64,000 nucleotides of DNA from Rhizobium sp. Root708 (GTDB lineage: Bacteria > Pseudomonadota > Alphaproteobacteria > Rhizobiales > Rhizobiaceae), in the NCBI RefSeq assembly GCF_001429725.1, contig NZ_LMHV01000040.1, positions 79,825 through 143,824 on the forward strand. Reading direction: 5' to 3'. The position numbers and the translations under genes are program-made. The notes below the pieces were generated by a model that ran no database searches, had not been told where the DNA came from, and saw only the letters and a program-made list of their open reading frames with translations. Below are positions 32,716 to 40,796 of this stretch, piece after piece (the first letter of the stretch is position 1; every line of letters starts with the position of its first letter).

Positions 32716-33080
32716 GGCATGACCTCTTTATGCAACCAGAACTGTGCGTCTTCGCGGTTGAAGGCTTCGACGAAGCCCGCGCGTTCGAGAACTTTCAGGA
32801 CGTGTACCCCGGCGGGGGAAGCGAGCGCGATCGTCTTTCCGCTCGCTTTGGCGAACCGACGAGCGGCTTCGACAAGCTGAACGAAACTCAGATCTGCTTC
32901 CGCGTCTTCGCCTATATCAAGAAAAATGGAATCATTACTTTGGAATGATTCAGTAATTTTTTGGTTCAACTCTGAGATATTCCTAATGCTTAGGATGTCA
33001 GGCAGAGAAATATGTTGCCTATACTGGCCACTGGCGCTCAACTCGGCCTCCTGGGACGGAGAAATACTTTTTCGACCCAA
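32712..33080 (-). CDS. STAS domain protein of the chemosensory operon
   Basis: 122 residues. The body fits a STAS (anti-sigma antagonist-like) fold: LPDILSIRNISELNQKITESF, DSIFLDIGEDAEADLSFVQLVEAARRFAK, then GKTIALASPAGVHVLKVLERAGF. The usual phosphorylatable Ser/Thr after Asp (as in SpoIIAA) is replaced by LSFVQL, so a serine at this place is still possible. The start is a TTG, and no ATG is close, so the N-terminus is uncertain. First gene of the operon; similar STAS proteins precede cheY in other rhizobial che clusters. Confidence 0.8.
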   Translation of the reverse strand: MGRKSISPSQEAELSASGQYRQHISLPDILSIRNISELNQKITESFQSNDSIFLDIGEDAEADLSFVQLVEAARRFAKASGKTIALASPAGVHVLKVLERAGFVEAFNREDAQFWLHKEVMP

Positions 33081-33385
33081 AGACGAATCTCACGATAGGC
33101 TTAACGGGGAGTAAAGTCCGGTTGTGTCCGAATACAATTACGACGAGTCTCGACTCCCTGAATTCTCACCCGGGAGAAATTATAGTGAACGTCGCTCAAC
33201 TTATAAAAAGCGATTTAAAACCAATATCTTGATTCAATCGATAGGCGTTAGACGGCCCTGTGCGGGCACTTTTTCATGCTCCGTTAATCACAACGCAGGC
33301 GAGTCCGGAATGTTTACCTCCCGTTTCCATCCACTCCCGTAGAAATAGTCCCCAACCTGCCAGACTTATAGGTAAAGGAAATAAA
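33081..33385. other. Divergent control region of the chemosensory operon
   Basis: No convincing gene; a short plus-strand frame (33124-33342) lacks family features. The region is more AT-rich than average, including CTTATAAAAAGCGATTTAAAA near 33200, and contains a near-CtrA motif TTAA-N7-TAAA around 33102-33116. Promoters for both the STAS-led operon and the plus-strand coiled-coil gene must be in here. Confidence 0.5.
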
Positions 33386-35122
33386 GTGACAAACGGGGCG
33401 GCATCGGCAATAGGCGCATTCGAGATCTCCGGATCCGGCGTCAGCGACACGTTGGAAGCGGCACGTATCCAGGTCGAGGAACGTTTTCTCGAAGGTGGAT
33501 CGGTGCTGCTGTCCGTCATGGACGGACTCAACCATTTGTTGAATTCGCTCGACAGCGTCACCAGCGCATTGAACGCCAGCGAAGGCAGCGATGCCGGCGC
33601 GGATCTGCGTACGACGGTGAAGAACCTGACGGAATTGCCTGAAGCCGAAAGGGCGCGTCATGGCGCGCTCTCGGCGCTGGCGGACAGCAGCCATTTGCTC
33701 CGCAAACATGTCGCGGACATGCAGGAGACGATGCGCTATTTGCGGACATTTGCCGTGACGGTGAAGATCACCGGCGCCGGCCTGCCTGAATTCGCTGGCT
33801 TCGCGCAGGAAATCCTCGAACGGATCTATTCCGGCACGGACGAAGTCAACAGCTTCGCCGGCCATCTCGACCGACTCGAAAAGGAAGTCAAACTGGCGCT
33901 GGCCTTCGGGGTCAACATGGCAAAGAACTATTCCGGGACCGTGCCGGAAGTCGCCGGTGCGCTGCAGGACGACGCCCGCAAGATTTCCGAGCATCGTCAG
34001 CATCTTGCAGCGATCGCACGCGACGTTTCCGCCATCGCTCGCGGCGTTCAGGGCAAGGTGGCCTCGACCCTTTCGGCGCTGCAGATCGGCGACATCACCC
34101 GCCAGCGCATCGAGCATGTGCAGAGCACGTTTTCGCTGCTGGAAGAATTCCTGAGCGGCCCGGAGGGCAGCTGCCTCAACGCCGACGCCCGTCGGCGCCT
34201 CGAATGCGTCGTCAATCACCTGACGGCAGCGCAGATGAACGAAATGGTCCAGGATTTCCACCGCGACTCGCAGAGCGTCGTGAAGACCATCACGAGCTTC
34301 AGCCACGACACCCGTGAGATCCTGCGGTTGCGCGATCAGATGATGGACAACGGCGAATCCAACTTCATGCGTGCATTGGAAACCAGCGTCTCCGCAGCGC
34401 ACGAGATCGTCAAGCAAGTGGATGCGGCAACGCGTCAGGCCGACCAGGTCAGCCAGTCGACGCTCGGCACCGCCGCCAACCTGCTCCAGTCGATCGACAA
34501 CATCCGCAAGGTCAAGACCGACATCAACTATATGGCGCTGAATACCAACCTGCGCTGCAGCCGTCTCGGCGAGGAAGGCAAGTCCATCAACGTCGTGACC
34601 GCCGAGTTGCGCATATTTGCGGGACGGCTTGACGAATCCGCCGATGCGATCGTCAACGGCCTGCCGGCTCTGGAAGCCGCCGCCGCAAACATCGCGCCGC
34701 CAGCCGATGCCAGATCGGGCGGGCTCGCAGAAAATCTCGACAGCGCGGTCGCCGACATTCGCGGCGCGGCGGACACGATGGATGGCGAACTGAAAATCCT
34801 CGCCGAACATGGCCGCGAAATCGCCGGCAAGATCGGCCAGCTGGCAGGAAAACTCGATTTTCAGCGCGACCTCGGCGATACCCTCGCACGCTGCGCCGAC
34901 GCATTGGAGACCGTTGCCGGCGCGGAGATTGCCGATATCTCCGATCTGACGGAGATCATCGCACCCTTGGATCGCAAGATCTTCAAGCTCTACACGATGG
35001 CGCAGGAGCGCACGATCCACCGCAACATCATTGCGGCGATCGAAGAACCCCAGGCAGCAGCGGCCGCTCCTGCCTCGACAGGCGACGAGGATGAGGATCT
35101 GTTCGCCGACGCGCTGTTCTAG
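33386..35122 (+). CDS. Soluble coiled-coil, MCP-like protein with CheZ-like motif
   Basis: 578 residues from a GTG with AAGGA seven bases upstream; upstream frame to 33260 lacks features. No signal peptide or membrane helix. Almost the whole protein is predicted helical. Residues about 375-420 (INYMALNTNLRCSRLGEEGK, then VVTAELRIFAGRLDESAD) look like a degenerate version of the MCP signalling tip. Around 230-245, IGDITRQRIEHV contains D236-xxx-Q240, the pattern of the CheZ phosphatase active site (DLTGQ). The C-terminus is acidic (DEDEDLFADALF). The gene is divergent from the che operon and likely part of the same pathway. Function is inferred only. Confidence 0.65.
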   Translation: MTNGAASAIGAFEISGSGVSDTLEAARIQVEERFLEGGSVLLSVMDGLNHLLNSLDSVTSALNASEGSDAGADLRTTVKNLTELPEAERARHGALSALADSSHLLRKHVADMQETMRYLRTFAVTVKITGAGLPEFAGFAQEILERIYSGTDEVNSFAGHLDRLEKEVKLALAFGVNMAKNYSGTVPEVAGALQDDARKISEHRQHLAAIARDVSAIARGVQGKVASTLSALQIGDITRQRIEHVQSTFSLLEEFLSGPEGSCLNADARRRLECVVNHLTAAQMNEMVQDFHRDSQSVVKTITSFSHDTREILRLRDQMMDNGESNFMRALETSVSAAHEIVKQVDAATRQADQVSQSTLGTAANLLQSIDNIRKVKTDINYMALNTNLRCSRLGEEGKSINVVTAELRIFAGRLDESADAIVNGLPALEAAAANIAPPADARSGGLAENLDSAVADIRGAADTMDGELKILAEHGREIAGKIGQLAGKLDFQRDLGDTLARCADALETVAGAEIADISDLTEIIAPLDRKIFKLYTMAQERTIHRNIIAAIEEPQAAAAAPASTGDEDEDLFADALF

Positions 35123-35125
35123 GGA

Positions 35126-36208
35126 TTAGCGGGTACGGCGGAACTTGTTGGCGGCATCGATTGCCGCCTTCTGCTGATTGTCTTCGATACCAAGGAAAAA
35201 GTCTTCGAGGGCCGGATCGGGCAGACCGGCGCGGCGCGAAAGCACATACCACTTCGCCGCTTCGACGGGGTCCGGCTTGGTGCCTAGCGCATTGATATAA
35301 AGATGCGCCAGCTTGTTCTGCGCAACCACGTTGCCGCCATTGGCGGCAAGCCGCAGCCATTGGAAGCCCTTGGTGAAATCGCGCGGACCGTTGGTTCCGT
35401 TCACCATCCAGACGCCGAGATCGACCTGCGCCGTATCGAAGCCCGCATGCGCGGCGCGCGCCATCCACTCGCGGGCGAGGTTCTTCTTCTCGGCCGGCAG
35501 ATCGGGGAGCGCGGCATAGATCTCCGCCACCGCATATTGCGCGTCGGCGATCCCCTGCTCGGCGGATTTCTCGTAGTAGGGAAGAGCCATTTTCAATCCC
35601 TTCTCGCCGGGATTGTCAGCGGTCAGGATCTGTCCCCAATTGAATGCGGCCGACGGATTTCCGACATCGGCAGCCTTGTGCATGTAGTCGTCGGCCTTGG
35701 CCTTGTCGCGCTTGACGATACGGCCTTCCATCAGGAGCAGCGCGTATTTGAACATCGCCGCCGCGTCGCCACCCTCGGCGGCCTTGCCGTACCAGAATGC
35801 CGCGGCCTTCGGATCGCGCTTGACGCCAAGTCCGCTGGACAGCATTTCCGCCACCAACGTCTGCGCGGCAGGATCACCCAATTGTGCGCGGGGCAGCGCC
35901 CTTTCCATGGCCGTGAGGTAATAGCCGCGCTGATAGGCCCCGTAGGCCTCGTCGACCGGCCCCTTGTAATCCTTCTCAGCGGGAAGATCGGGCAGCTTGG
36001 CTCCCATGCGGTCGAAAACCCCGACGCCTGTTGATGGCGCGGTTCCGTCCGCTTGCGGCCGGTTCGTCTTCAAGGCGCCCGGAGCGTCCGAGAGCGGTCG
36101 CGTCACGACGTTGTCGACCGTCTGCGCCGATGCGCCACCTGCACAGGCGGCGACGGAAGCGGCGACTGAAACTAGCAAAAGGCGCAGGAAACGGGCGTTC
36201 ATCGTCAT
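35126..36208 (-). CDS. Sel1-repeat protein with signal peptide
   Basis: 360 residues. The N-terminus (MTMNARFLRLLLVSVAASVAACAGGASAQ) is a signal peptide; the cysteine within ACAGG could be a lipobox, so a lipoprotein is possible. Residues about 115-330 contain five or more Sel1-type repeats of about 36 residues, e.g. AAAFWYGKAAEGGDAAAMF and AFNWGQILTADNPGEKG. Such repeats mediate protein contacts in the periplasm. Start codon is 36208 or 36202. Convergent with the coiled-coil gene, with only four bases between. Confidence 0.85.
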   Translation of the reverse strand: MTMNARFLRLLLVSVAASVAACAGGASAQTVDNVVTRPLSDAPGALKTNRPQADGTAPSTGVGVFDRMGAKLPDLPAEKDYKGPVDEAYGAYQRGYYLTAMERALPRAQLGDPAAQTLVAEMLSSGLGVKRDPKAAAFWYGKAAEGGDAAAMFKYALLLMEGRIVKRDKAKADDYMHKAADVGNPSAAFNWGQILTADNPGEKGLKMALPYYEKSAEQGIADAQYAVAEIYAALPDLPAEKKNLAREWMARAAHAGFDTAQVDLGVWMVNGTNGPRDFTKGFQWLRLAANGGNVVAQNKLAHLYINALGTKPDPVEAAKWYVLSRRAGLPDPALEDFFLGIEDNQQKAAIDAANKFRRTR

Positions 36209-36218
36209 GAGGGCGATA

Positions 36219-36872
36219 TCAATCCTCAAACCGTGGCGCTTTTTCGTCCAGCAATGCATTGATCTCGGTGACAACAGACGGCGCGCGGCCAGCCTCGCCA
36301 AAGACCGCCAGCCGCATCGCAACAAACTCCGCGCCGGTCTCGGCAACAGCGAGCGCCGACGCCGGGTCGGTCCCGCCCATCACGATGCAGGGGATCTCGA
36401 TCATCGATGCCCACCACTCGGCGAGAGCGAGATTCTTCGGATGAGCTTCCGGCTTGATGTCGCCATCCAGCTTGCCGAAGAAGATATAGTCCGGCCGCTC
36501 CTCGCCGATCTCCAGCGCATGGTGGCGATCGGCGGCATTGCCGCCGCCGACGATGAGCTTGTCAGCGTAGCGGTCGATGGCTTCAGCGATTTCGGTCGCG
36601 GGACCGGTGACATGCACGCCGTCCGCCTTGGCGCGGCCGATGACACGAGTGTCGCCGGCTAACAGCGCCGCGGCGGCGGCGGCCTGGATGATCGGCACGA
36701 GCCGTTCCGCATGTTTCTGGAAATCGCCGTCGTTCAGCGCGTATTGCGGCACGATAACCGACGCGACGTCACCGCCCCTCAGGGCGTCTTCCACGATCTT
36801 TGCCTGCTCTTCAATGTCCGCGACATCGGGAACGATGAGGACTAGGCGGCAGCGATTTTCCGGTTCGGTCAT
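36219..36872 (-). CDS. ThiE-like thiamine phosphate synthase homologue
   Basis: 217 residues with the TIM-barrel layout of ThiE/TenI: RLVLIVPDV, RVIGRAKADGVHVTG and IPCIVMGGTDPASALAVAETGAEFVAM. The last block, a phosphate-binding GG loop, is well kept. Motifs for the pyrophosphate region (normally with a Thr-Lys after the FGP motif) are altered here, DYIFFGKLDGDIKPEAH, so synthase activity is uncertain. No other thiamine gene is adjacent. Ten bases downstream of it is the Sel1 gene. Confidence 0.75.
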   Translation of the reverse strand: MTEPENRCRLVLIVPDVADIEEQAKIVEDALRGGDVASVIVPQYALNDGDFQKHAERLVPIIQAAAAAALLAGDTRVIGRAKADGVHVTGPATEIAEAIDRYADKLIVGGGNAADRHHALEIGEERPDYIFFGKLDGDIKPEAHPKNLALAEWWASMIEIPCIVMGGTDPASALAVAETGAEFVAMRLAVFGEAGRAPSVVTEINALLDEKAPRFED

Positions 36873-36980
36873 GAACTCTTTCCGTTTGCAGCAGATTCCA
36901 CCATTGGCCGGCAGGTCCGCACTCGTTTTGTGTGAGTAATTCCGTTAGATCGGACTGGCAAGGGGAGGATTTTCAAAAGC

Positions 36981-37745
36981 ATGCCGATGGACCTGTCATT
37001 TTACTACGCCGCTGTTCCCGCCGTCATCCTCGTCGGCCTGGCCAAGGGCGGGATGGGCGACGCCCTCTCCTTGATCGGATTGCCTTTTCTGGCACTTGTC
37101 GTCTCGCCGGTTCAGGCTGCTGCGATCCTCCTGCCGATCCTCGTCTTCATGGACATGATATCGCTGGTGATCTGGCGCAAGCATGGCGATTGGACAACGC
37201 TGAAGATCATGCTGCCGGGTGCGGTGTTCGGCGTCGCGCTCGGATGGGCGACATCGGCCCTTGTTCCCGGAAACGTCCTGCGGGTCGTGATCGGCGCCGT
37301 CACCATTCTTTTCTGCCTGCGCTACTTCTGGAACAACTTCGGCCCCGGCGCTGGCAGGGTCGTGCCCCCGCATGGCCAGCGACCGCTTCTGGCCACGATC
37401 TGGGGCACGTTTTCTGGCTACGGCAGCTTCGTCGCGCATGCGGGCGGGGCGCCGTTCCAGATCTATGCGCTGCCGCTGCAGCTTGCCCCACGCGAATACA
37501 TCGGAACCAGTGTGCGCTTCTTCGCGATCCTGAATGCCATCAAGCTTGTCCCGTATTTCGCCCTTGGCCAGCTCGACACACAGAACCTGATGACCTCGGC
37601 CACCCTCCTGCCCTTTGCTCCGGTCGCGACCTTCGCGGGAGCGTGGTGCGTCAAGCGCATGAAGCCGACGATCTTCTATCCCTTCATGTACTCTATGGCC
37701 CTGATCGCCGCTGTTCTGATCGCCCGGGAAGGCCTCGGCTACTAG
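36981..37745 (+). CDS. TauE/SafE family permease
   Basis: 254 residues with seven to eight hydrophobic helices. The family pattern VILVGLAKGGMGDALSLIGLPFLAL near the N-terminus and GTFSGYGSFVAHAGGAPFQIYAL in the second half are clear. TauE/SafE proteins are predicted exporters of sulfite or related organic anions. GGGGAGG lies upstream. The gene is followed by an ArsR-type regulator 69 bases later. Confidence 0.88.
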   Translation: MPMDLSFYYAAVPAVILVGLAKGGMGDALSLIGLPFLALVVSPVQAAAILLPILVFMDMISLVIWRKHGDWTTLKIMLPGAVFGVALGWATSALVPGNVLRVVIGAVTILFCLRYFWNNFGPGAGRVVPPHGQRPLLATIWGTFSGYGSFVAHAGGAPFQIYALPLQLAPREYIGTSVRFFAILNAIKLVPYFALGQLDTQNLMTSATLLPFAPVATFAGAWCVKRMKPTIFYPFMYSMALIAAVLIAREGLGY

Positions 37746-37814
37746 GCATCGGACAGTTTCGCTGCACCGCACAATTTTCTTGCCGAGATGCCCCGTTTGA
37801 CGTAGCTTTCCCGC

Positions 37815-38075
37815 ATGTCGAACACGGACCCTTTTACTGCGATTGCTGACCCTCACCGGCGCTTTCTGCTGGAGGAGCTAAGGCGCGCGCCGCGCACTGT
37901 GAACGAGCTCGCGGAAGGGTTGCCGATCAGCCGTCCGGCCGTGTCCCAGCATTTGAAAGCACTGCTGGACTGCAACCTCGTATCGGTAACGGCAAACGGC
38001 ACGAAGCGCATTTATGCCGTCAACAATCGCGGCTTCGACAAGCTCAATCTCTGGCTGGATCAGTTCTGGGCTTGA
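37815..38075 (+). CDS. ArsR family transcriptional regulator
   Basis: 86 residues, a bare winged helix-turn-helix: IADPHRRFLLEELRRAPRTVNELAEGLPISRPAVSQHLKAL. There are no obvious metal-binding cysteines, so it is likely a non-metal type regulator. No Shine-Dalgarno is obvious. The upstream permease may be its target, though it is transcribed in the same direction. Confidence 0.85.
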   Translation: MSNTDPFTAIADPHRRFLLEELRRAPRTVNELAEGLPISRPAVSQHLKALLDCNLVSVTANGTKRIYAVNNRGFDKLNLWLDQFWA

Positions 38076-38091
38076 CATCTGGACATGAAAA

Positions 38092-38125
38092 CGCGCCGGT
38101 CGCGATATATTCCGCAACCGGCGCG
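38092..38125 (+). terminator. Hairpin after the ArsR gene
   Basis: CGCGCCGGT at 38092-38100 and ACCGGCGCG at 38117-38125, 9 bp perfect around a 16-base loop; followed by CAAAAATGG, without T run. Confidence 0.5.
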
Positions 38126-38226
38126 CAAAAATGGCAATCTGCCACAGCCCTTCACCAAACTATTGAAATCTTTTCAAATTCCTTTTGCATTAGGTGTAAG
38201 CCATACCGGCAGTTTCATTCTCTGTC

Positions 38227-38400
38227 TCAATGTACAGATGATTTGAGACGCTCAATCTCGTCCTTGATGCGCAGTTTCCTGCGCTTGCACTCGGCAATCT
38301 CATGGTCGTCTCTTGCGGGGGATGTCATCAGTGAATGAAGCTCGTCCTCCAAAGCGCCATGCTTCTTCTGGAGTGATTCAAGATGAGCTTGAACAGTCAT
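38227..38400 (-). CDS. DUF465 (YdcH-like) protein, copy 1
   Basis: 57 residues from MTVQAHLESLQKKHGALEDEL. DUF465 proteins are short helical hairpins found in alphaproteobacteria; DDHEIAECKRRKLRIKDEIERL is the characteristic half. Function unknown. Divergent from a second DUF465 gene at 38630. Confidence 0.85.
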   Translation of the reverse strand: MTVQAHLESLQKKHGALEDELHSLMTSPARDDHEIAECKRRKLRIKDEIERLKSSVH

Positions 38401-38629
38401 TTGACCCTTCCTTCCTCTTACCTCTCCCCGGCCAACACCGCCGGAGATCCAAGGCGTCAACCTTTCGAATGTGACACATTTTTGAATGCTTGTCGAAGGC
38501 GAAAACATGAAGACTACGTGGCAAATTCATGGTCGTGACCAACTAGCCGTTACCGCTAATTGGTGATAGGAGCATGCGGAAATCATCGGCAAACCGGACA
38601 ATGTCCGAAGACGATCATGGGGAATGCAT

Positions 38630-38833
38630 ATGGCCGATCAGGAACAGGCTGAAATCAGGCTCATAGCGGCGCGCTTGCGCCAGGAGCATGAGGATTATGA
38701 CGCCGCCATCAACGCCATGATTGCCACAGGCTGTGATGCGCTGCGCGTGCAACGCATGAAGAAGAAGAAGCTGGTCATCAAGGACAAGCTCTCGCAACTC
38801 GAAGATCAGATCATTCCTGATATCATTGCCTGA
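38630..38833 (+). CDS. DUF465 (YdcH-like) protein, copy 2
   Basis: 67 residues. DUF465 signature VQRMKKKKLVIKDKLSQLEDQII; a short helical protein. GGGGA six bases before ATG 38630 supports this start over 38624. It is 16 bases upstream of purE and probably in the same transcript, a common arrangement in Rhizobiaceae. Confidence 0.85.
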   Translation: MADQEQAEIRLIAARLRQEHEDYDAAINAMIATGCDALRVQRMKKKKLVIKDKLSQLEDQIIPDIIA

Positions 38834-38849
38834 AGGGAACGTCGTGACG

Positions 38850-39344
38850 ATGACGGACAGACCCCCGGTTGCCATCATCATGGGCAGCCAATCCGATTGG
38901 GAAACCATGAAGAACGCCGCCGACACCTTGGAGGCGCTGGAAATTGCCTATGATGCGCGCATCATCTCTGCGCATCGCACGCCGGATCGACTGGTGAATT
39001 TCGCAAAGAGCGCCCGCGACGAGGGTTTCAAGATCATCATCGCCGGCGCCGGCGGCGCCGCCCACCTTCCGGGCATGGCAGCGGCCATGACGCCTCTGCC
39101 GGTTTTCGGCGTTCCCGTCCAGTCCAAGGCGCTTTCCGGCCAGGACAGCCTGCTTTCCATCGTTCAGATGCCAGGCGGCATTCCCGTCGGAACCCTGGCG
39201 ATCGGCAAGGCCGGCGCAATCAACGCCGCGCTGCTCGCAGCCGCGGTCCTTGCATTGTCGGACGAGGAAATCGCCGACCGCCTCGACGAGTGGCGCGAGC
39301 GCCAGAGCGCAGCCGTTGCCGAATACCCGATGGACGACCTATGA
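38850..39344 (+). CDS. purE: N5-carboxyaminoimidazole ribonucleotide mutase
   Basis: 164 residues. PurE shifts a carboxyl group on the imidazole ring in purine synthesis. The start VAIIMGSQSDWETMKNA and ISAHRTPDRL, GAGGAAHLPGMAAAMT and PGGIPVGTLAIGKAGAINAALLA are signature blocks. The ATG at 38850 was chosen; a GTG at 38844 sits closer to GAAGGGA and could be the true start. It overlaps purK by four bases (ATGA). Confidence 0.95.
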   Translation: MTDRPPVAIIMGSQSDWETMKNAADTLEALEIAYDARIISAHRTPDRLVNFAKSARDEGFKIIIAGAGGAAHLPGMAAAMTPLPVFGVPVQSKALSGQDSLLSIVQMPGGIPVGTLAIGKAGAINAALLAAAVLALSDEEIADRLDEWRERQSAAVAEYPMDDL

Positions 39345-40402
39345 ACGTAAAGACGATCGGCATCATTGGCGGCGGCCAGCTTGGCCGGATGCTGGCCATG
39401 GCTGCCGCGCGATTGAATTTCCAGACTGTCATCCTCGAGCCGCAGGCCGATTGTCCGGCCGCGCAGGTCTCCACCAGCCAGATCGTCGCGGCCTATGACG
39501 ACAGCGCGGCCCTCGCCGAGCTCGCGAAACGCTGCGACGTCGTGACTTATGAATTCGAGAACGTGCCGGTGTCTGCGGCCGCGGTCCTTGCACGCTCCGT
39601 GCCCGTCTATCCGCCGGCAAAGGCACTGGAAGCCGCGCAGGATCGCCTCGTCGAGAAGCGCTTTCTCAATGACTGCGGAATCCCGACCGCCGATTTTCGC
39701 GCGATCGACAGCCAGGCCGATCTTGATGCCGCGCTCACCGAATTCGGCGAAAAGGGCGTCCTGAAAACGCGGCGCCTCGGCTATGACGGAAAAGGCCAGC
39801 GCGTCTTCCGCTCGGCTGCGGACCGTAGCGATGACGCTTATGCGAGCCTCGGCAACGTTCCTCTCATTCTCGAAAGCTTCGTCGCCTTCGAGCGGGAAAT
39901 CTCCATCATCGCCGCCCGCGCATCCGACGGTACTGTCGCCTGCTACGATCCGGCCGAGAACGTTCACCGCGACGGCATCCTGCACACCTCGACCGTCCCG
40001 GCCGCCATCTCGCAGCAGACCGCGGATGCCGCGCGCCGCGCCGCCGAGACCATCTTGGCGACGCTCGGCTATGTCGGCGTGATCGGCATCGAGTTTTTCG
40101 CGCTTGCCGACGGCAGCCTGGTAGCGAACGAGATGGCGCCTCGCGTTCATAATTCCGGACACTGGACGGAAGCGGCCTGCGTCATCTCGCAGTTCGAGCA
40201 GCATATCCGTGCCGTGGCCGGGCTTCCGCTCGGAAATGCCGGGCGGCATTCGGACTGCGTCATGCAGAACCTGATCGGCGACGATATCCTCGCCCTTCCG
40301 GAGTGGCTCCGCCGCCCCGATACCCTCGTCCATCTCTACGGCAAGACCGAATCCCGGCCCGGCCGCAAGATGGGACACGTCACAATACTGACTGGAAAAT
40401 AG
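39341..40402 (+). CDS. purK: 5-(carboxyamino)imidazole ribonucleotide synthase
   Basis: 353 residues, an ATP-grasp enzyme that carboxylates AIR with ATP and bicarbonate, feeding PurE. It begins TIGIIGGGQLGRMLAMAA and has LKTRRLGYDGKGQ near residue 145, FVAFEREISIIAAR near 185, and NEMAPRVHNSGHWTEA near 265. Overlaps purE by four bases, so the pair is coupled. The hairpin at 40502 is a likely transcript end. Confidence 0.95.
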   Translation: MNVKTIGIIGGGQLGRMLAMAAARLNFQTVILEPQADCPAAQVSTSQIVAAYDDSAALAELAKRCDVVTYEFENVPVSAAAVLARSVPVYPPAKALEAAQDRLVEKRFLNDCGIPTADFRAIDSQADLDAALTEFGEKGVLKTRRLGYDGKGQRVFRSAADRSDDAYASLGNVPLILESFVAFEREISIIAARASDGTVACYDPAENVHRDGILHTSTVPAAISQQTADAARRAAETILATLGYVGVIGIEFFALADGSLVANEMAPRVHNSGHWTEAACVISQFEQHIRAVAGLPLGNAGRHSDCVMQNLIGDDILALPEWLRRPDTLVHLYGKTESRPGRKMGHVTILTGK

Positions 40403-40456
40403 CGGCTTTCGAGGGTATAAAGCGGCGTCTCTCCCGTGAAAAACACCTTCATGTGG

Positions 40457-40485
40457 TTGACACAGACAAGAGGCCGGGTTATCTG
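40457..40485 (+). promoter_or_regulatory. Probable rpmJ promoter
   Basis: TTGACA at 40457-40462 with TATCTG at 40480-40485 (17-base spacer). It lies upstream of a hairpin at 40502 and the rpmJ gene at 40580. Confidence 0.5.
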
Positions 40486-40501
40486 CACGCCCAACCTAAA
40501 G

Positions 40502-40523
40502 AGCGCGCCCTGAGCGCGCTTTT
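40502..40523 (+). terminator. Hairpin between purK and rpmJ
   Basis: AGCGCGC, loop CCTGA, GCGCGCT then TTTTGATTGT. A short stem with a weak T run. It may end the purEK transcript; because a promoter lies upstream, it would also be within the rpmJ leader. Confidence 0.6.
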
Positions 40524-40579
40524 GATTGTAATAGACACGGGCGAATGTGAATTCCCCCTAAACATCGCGGATCAAAACA

Positions 40580-40705
40580 ATGAAGATCAAGAATTCGCTC
40601 AAGTCGCTCAAGGCTCGTCACCGTGACAACCGCCTGGTTCGCCGCAAGGGCCGCATCTACATCATCAACAAGCTGAACCCACGCTTCAAGGCTCGTCAGG
40701 GCTGA
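40580..40705 (+). CDS. rpmJ: 50S ribosomal protein L36 (YkgO type)
   Basis: 41 residues beginning [20 protein letters not shown] and ending FKARQG. Highly basic; L36 stabilises 23S rRNA. It lacks the zinc-binding Cys/His set of the ordinary L36, so it is the zinc-free paralogue type. Too small for standard gene calls but unmistakable from [20 protein letters not shown]. Confidence 0.95.
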
Positions 40706-40796
40706 TTTAGCGACCGGCTTGACTCCGTGGTTCATACACTCGGAGTCGCCGCGGACAGCGTGAAAATGCTTTGATCTTCTGCGTTGGCGGGCTACT

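Noticed and set aside
33102..33116. TTAA-N7-TAAA as a CtrA box in front of the chemosensory operon
   Set aside because: The second half site has a mismatch and the placement relative to promoters is unclear, so it was not called as a site.
33314..35020. 568-codon minus-strand open frame opposite the coiled-coil gene
   Set aside because: Composition typical of an antisense shadow; the plus-strand gene has a ribosome site and motif content.
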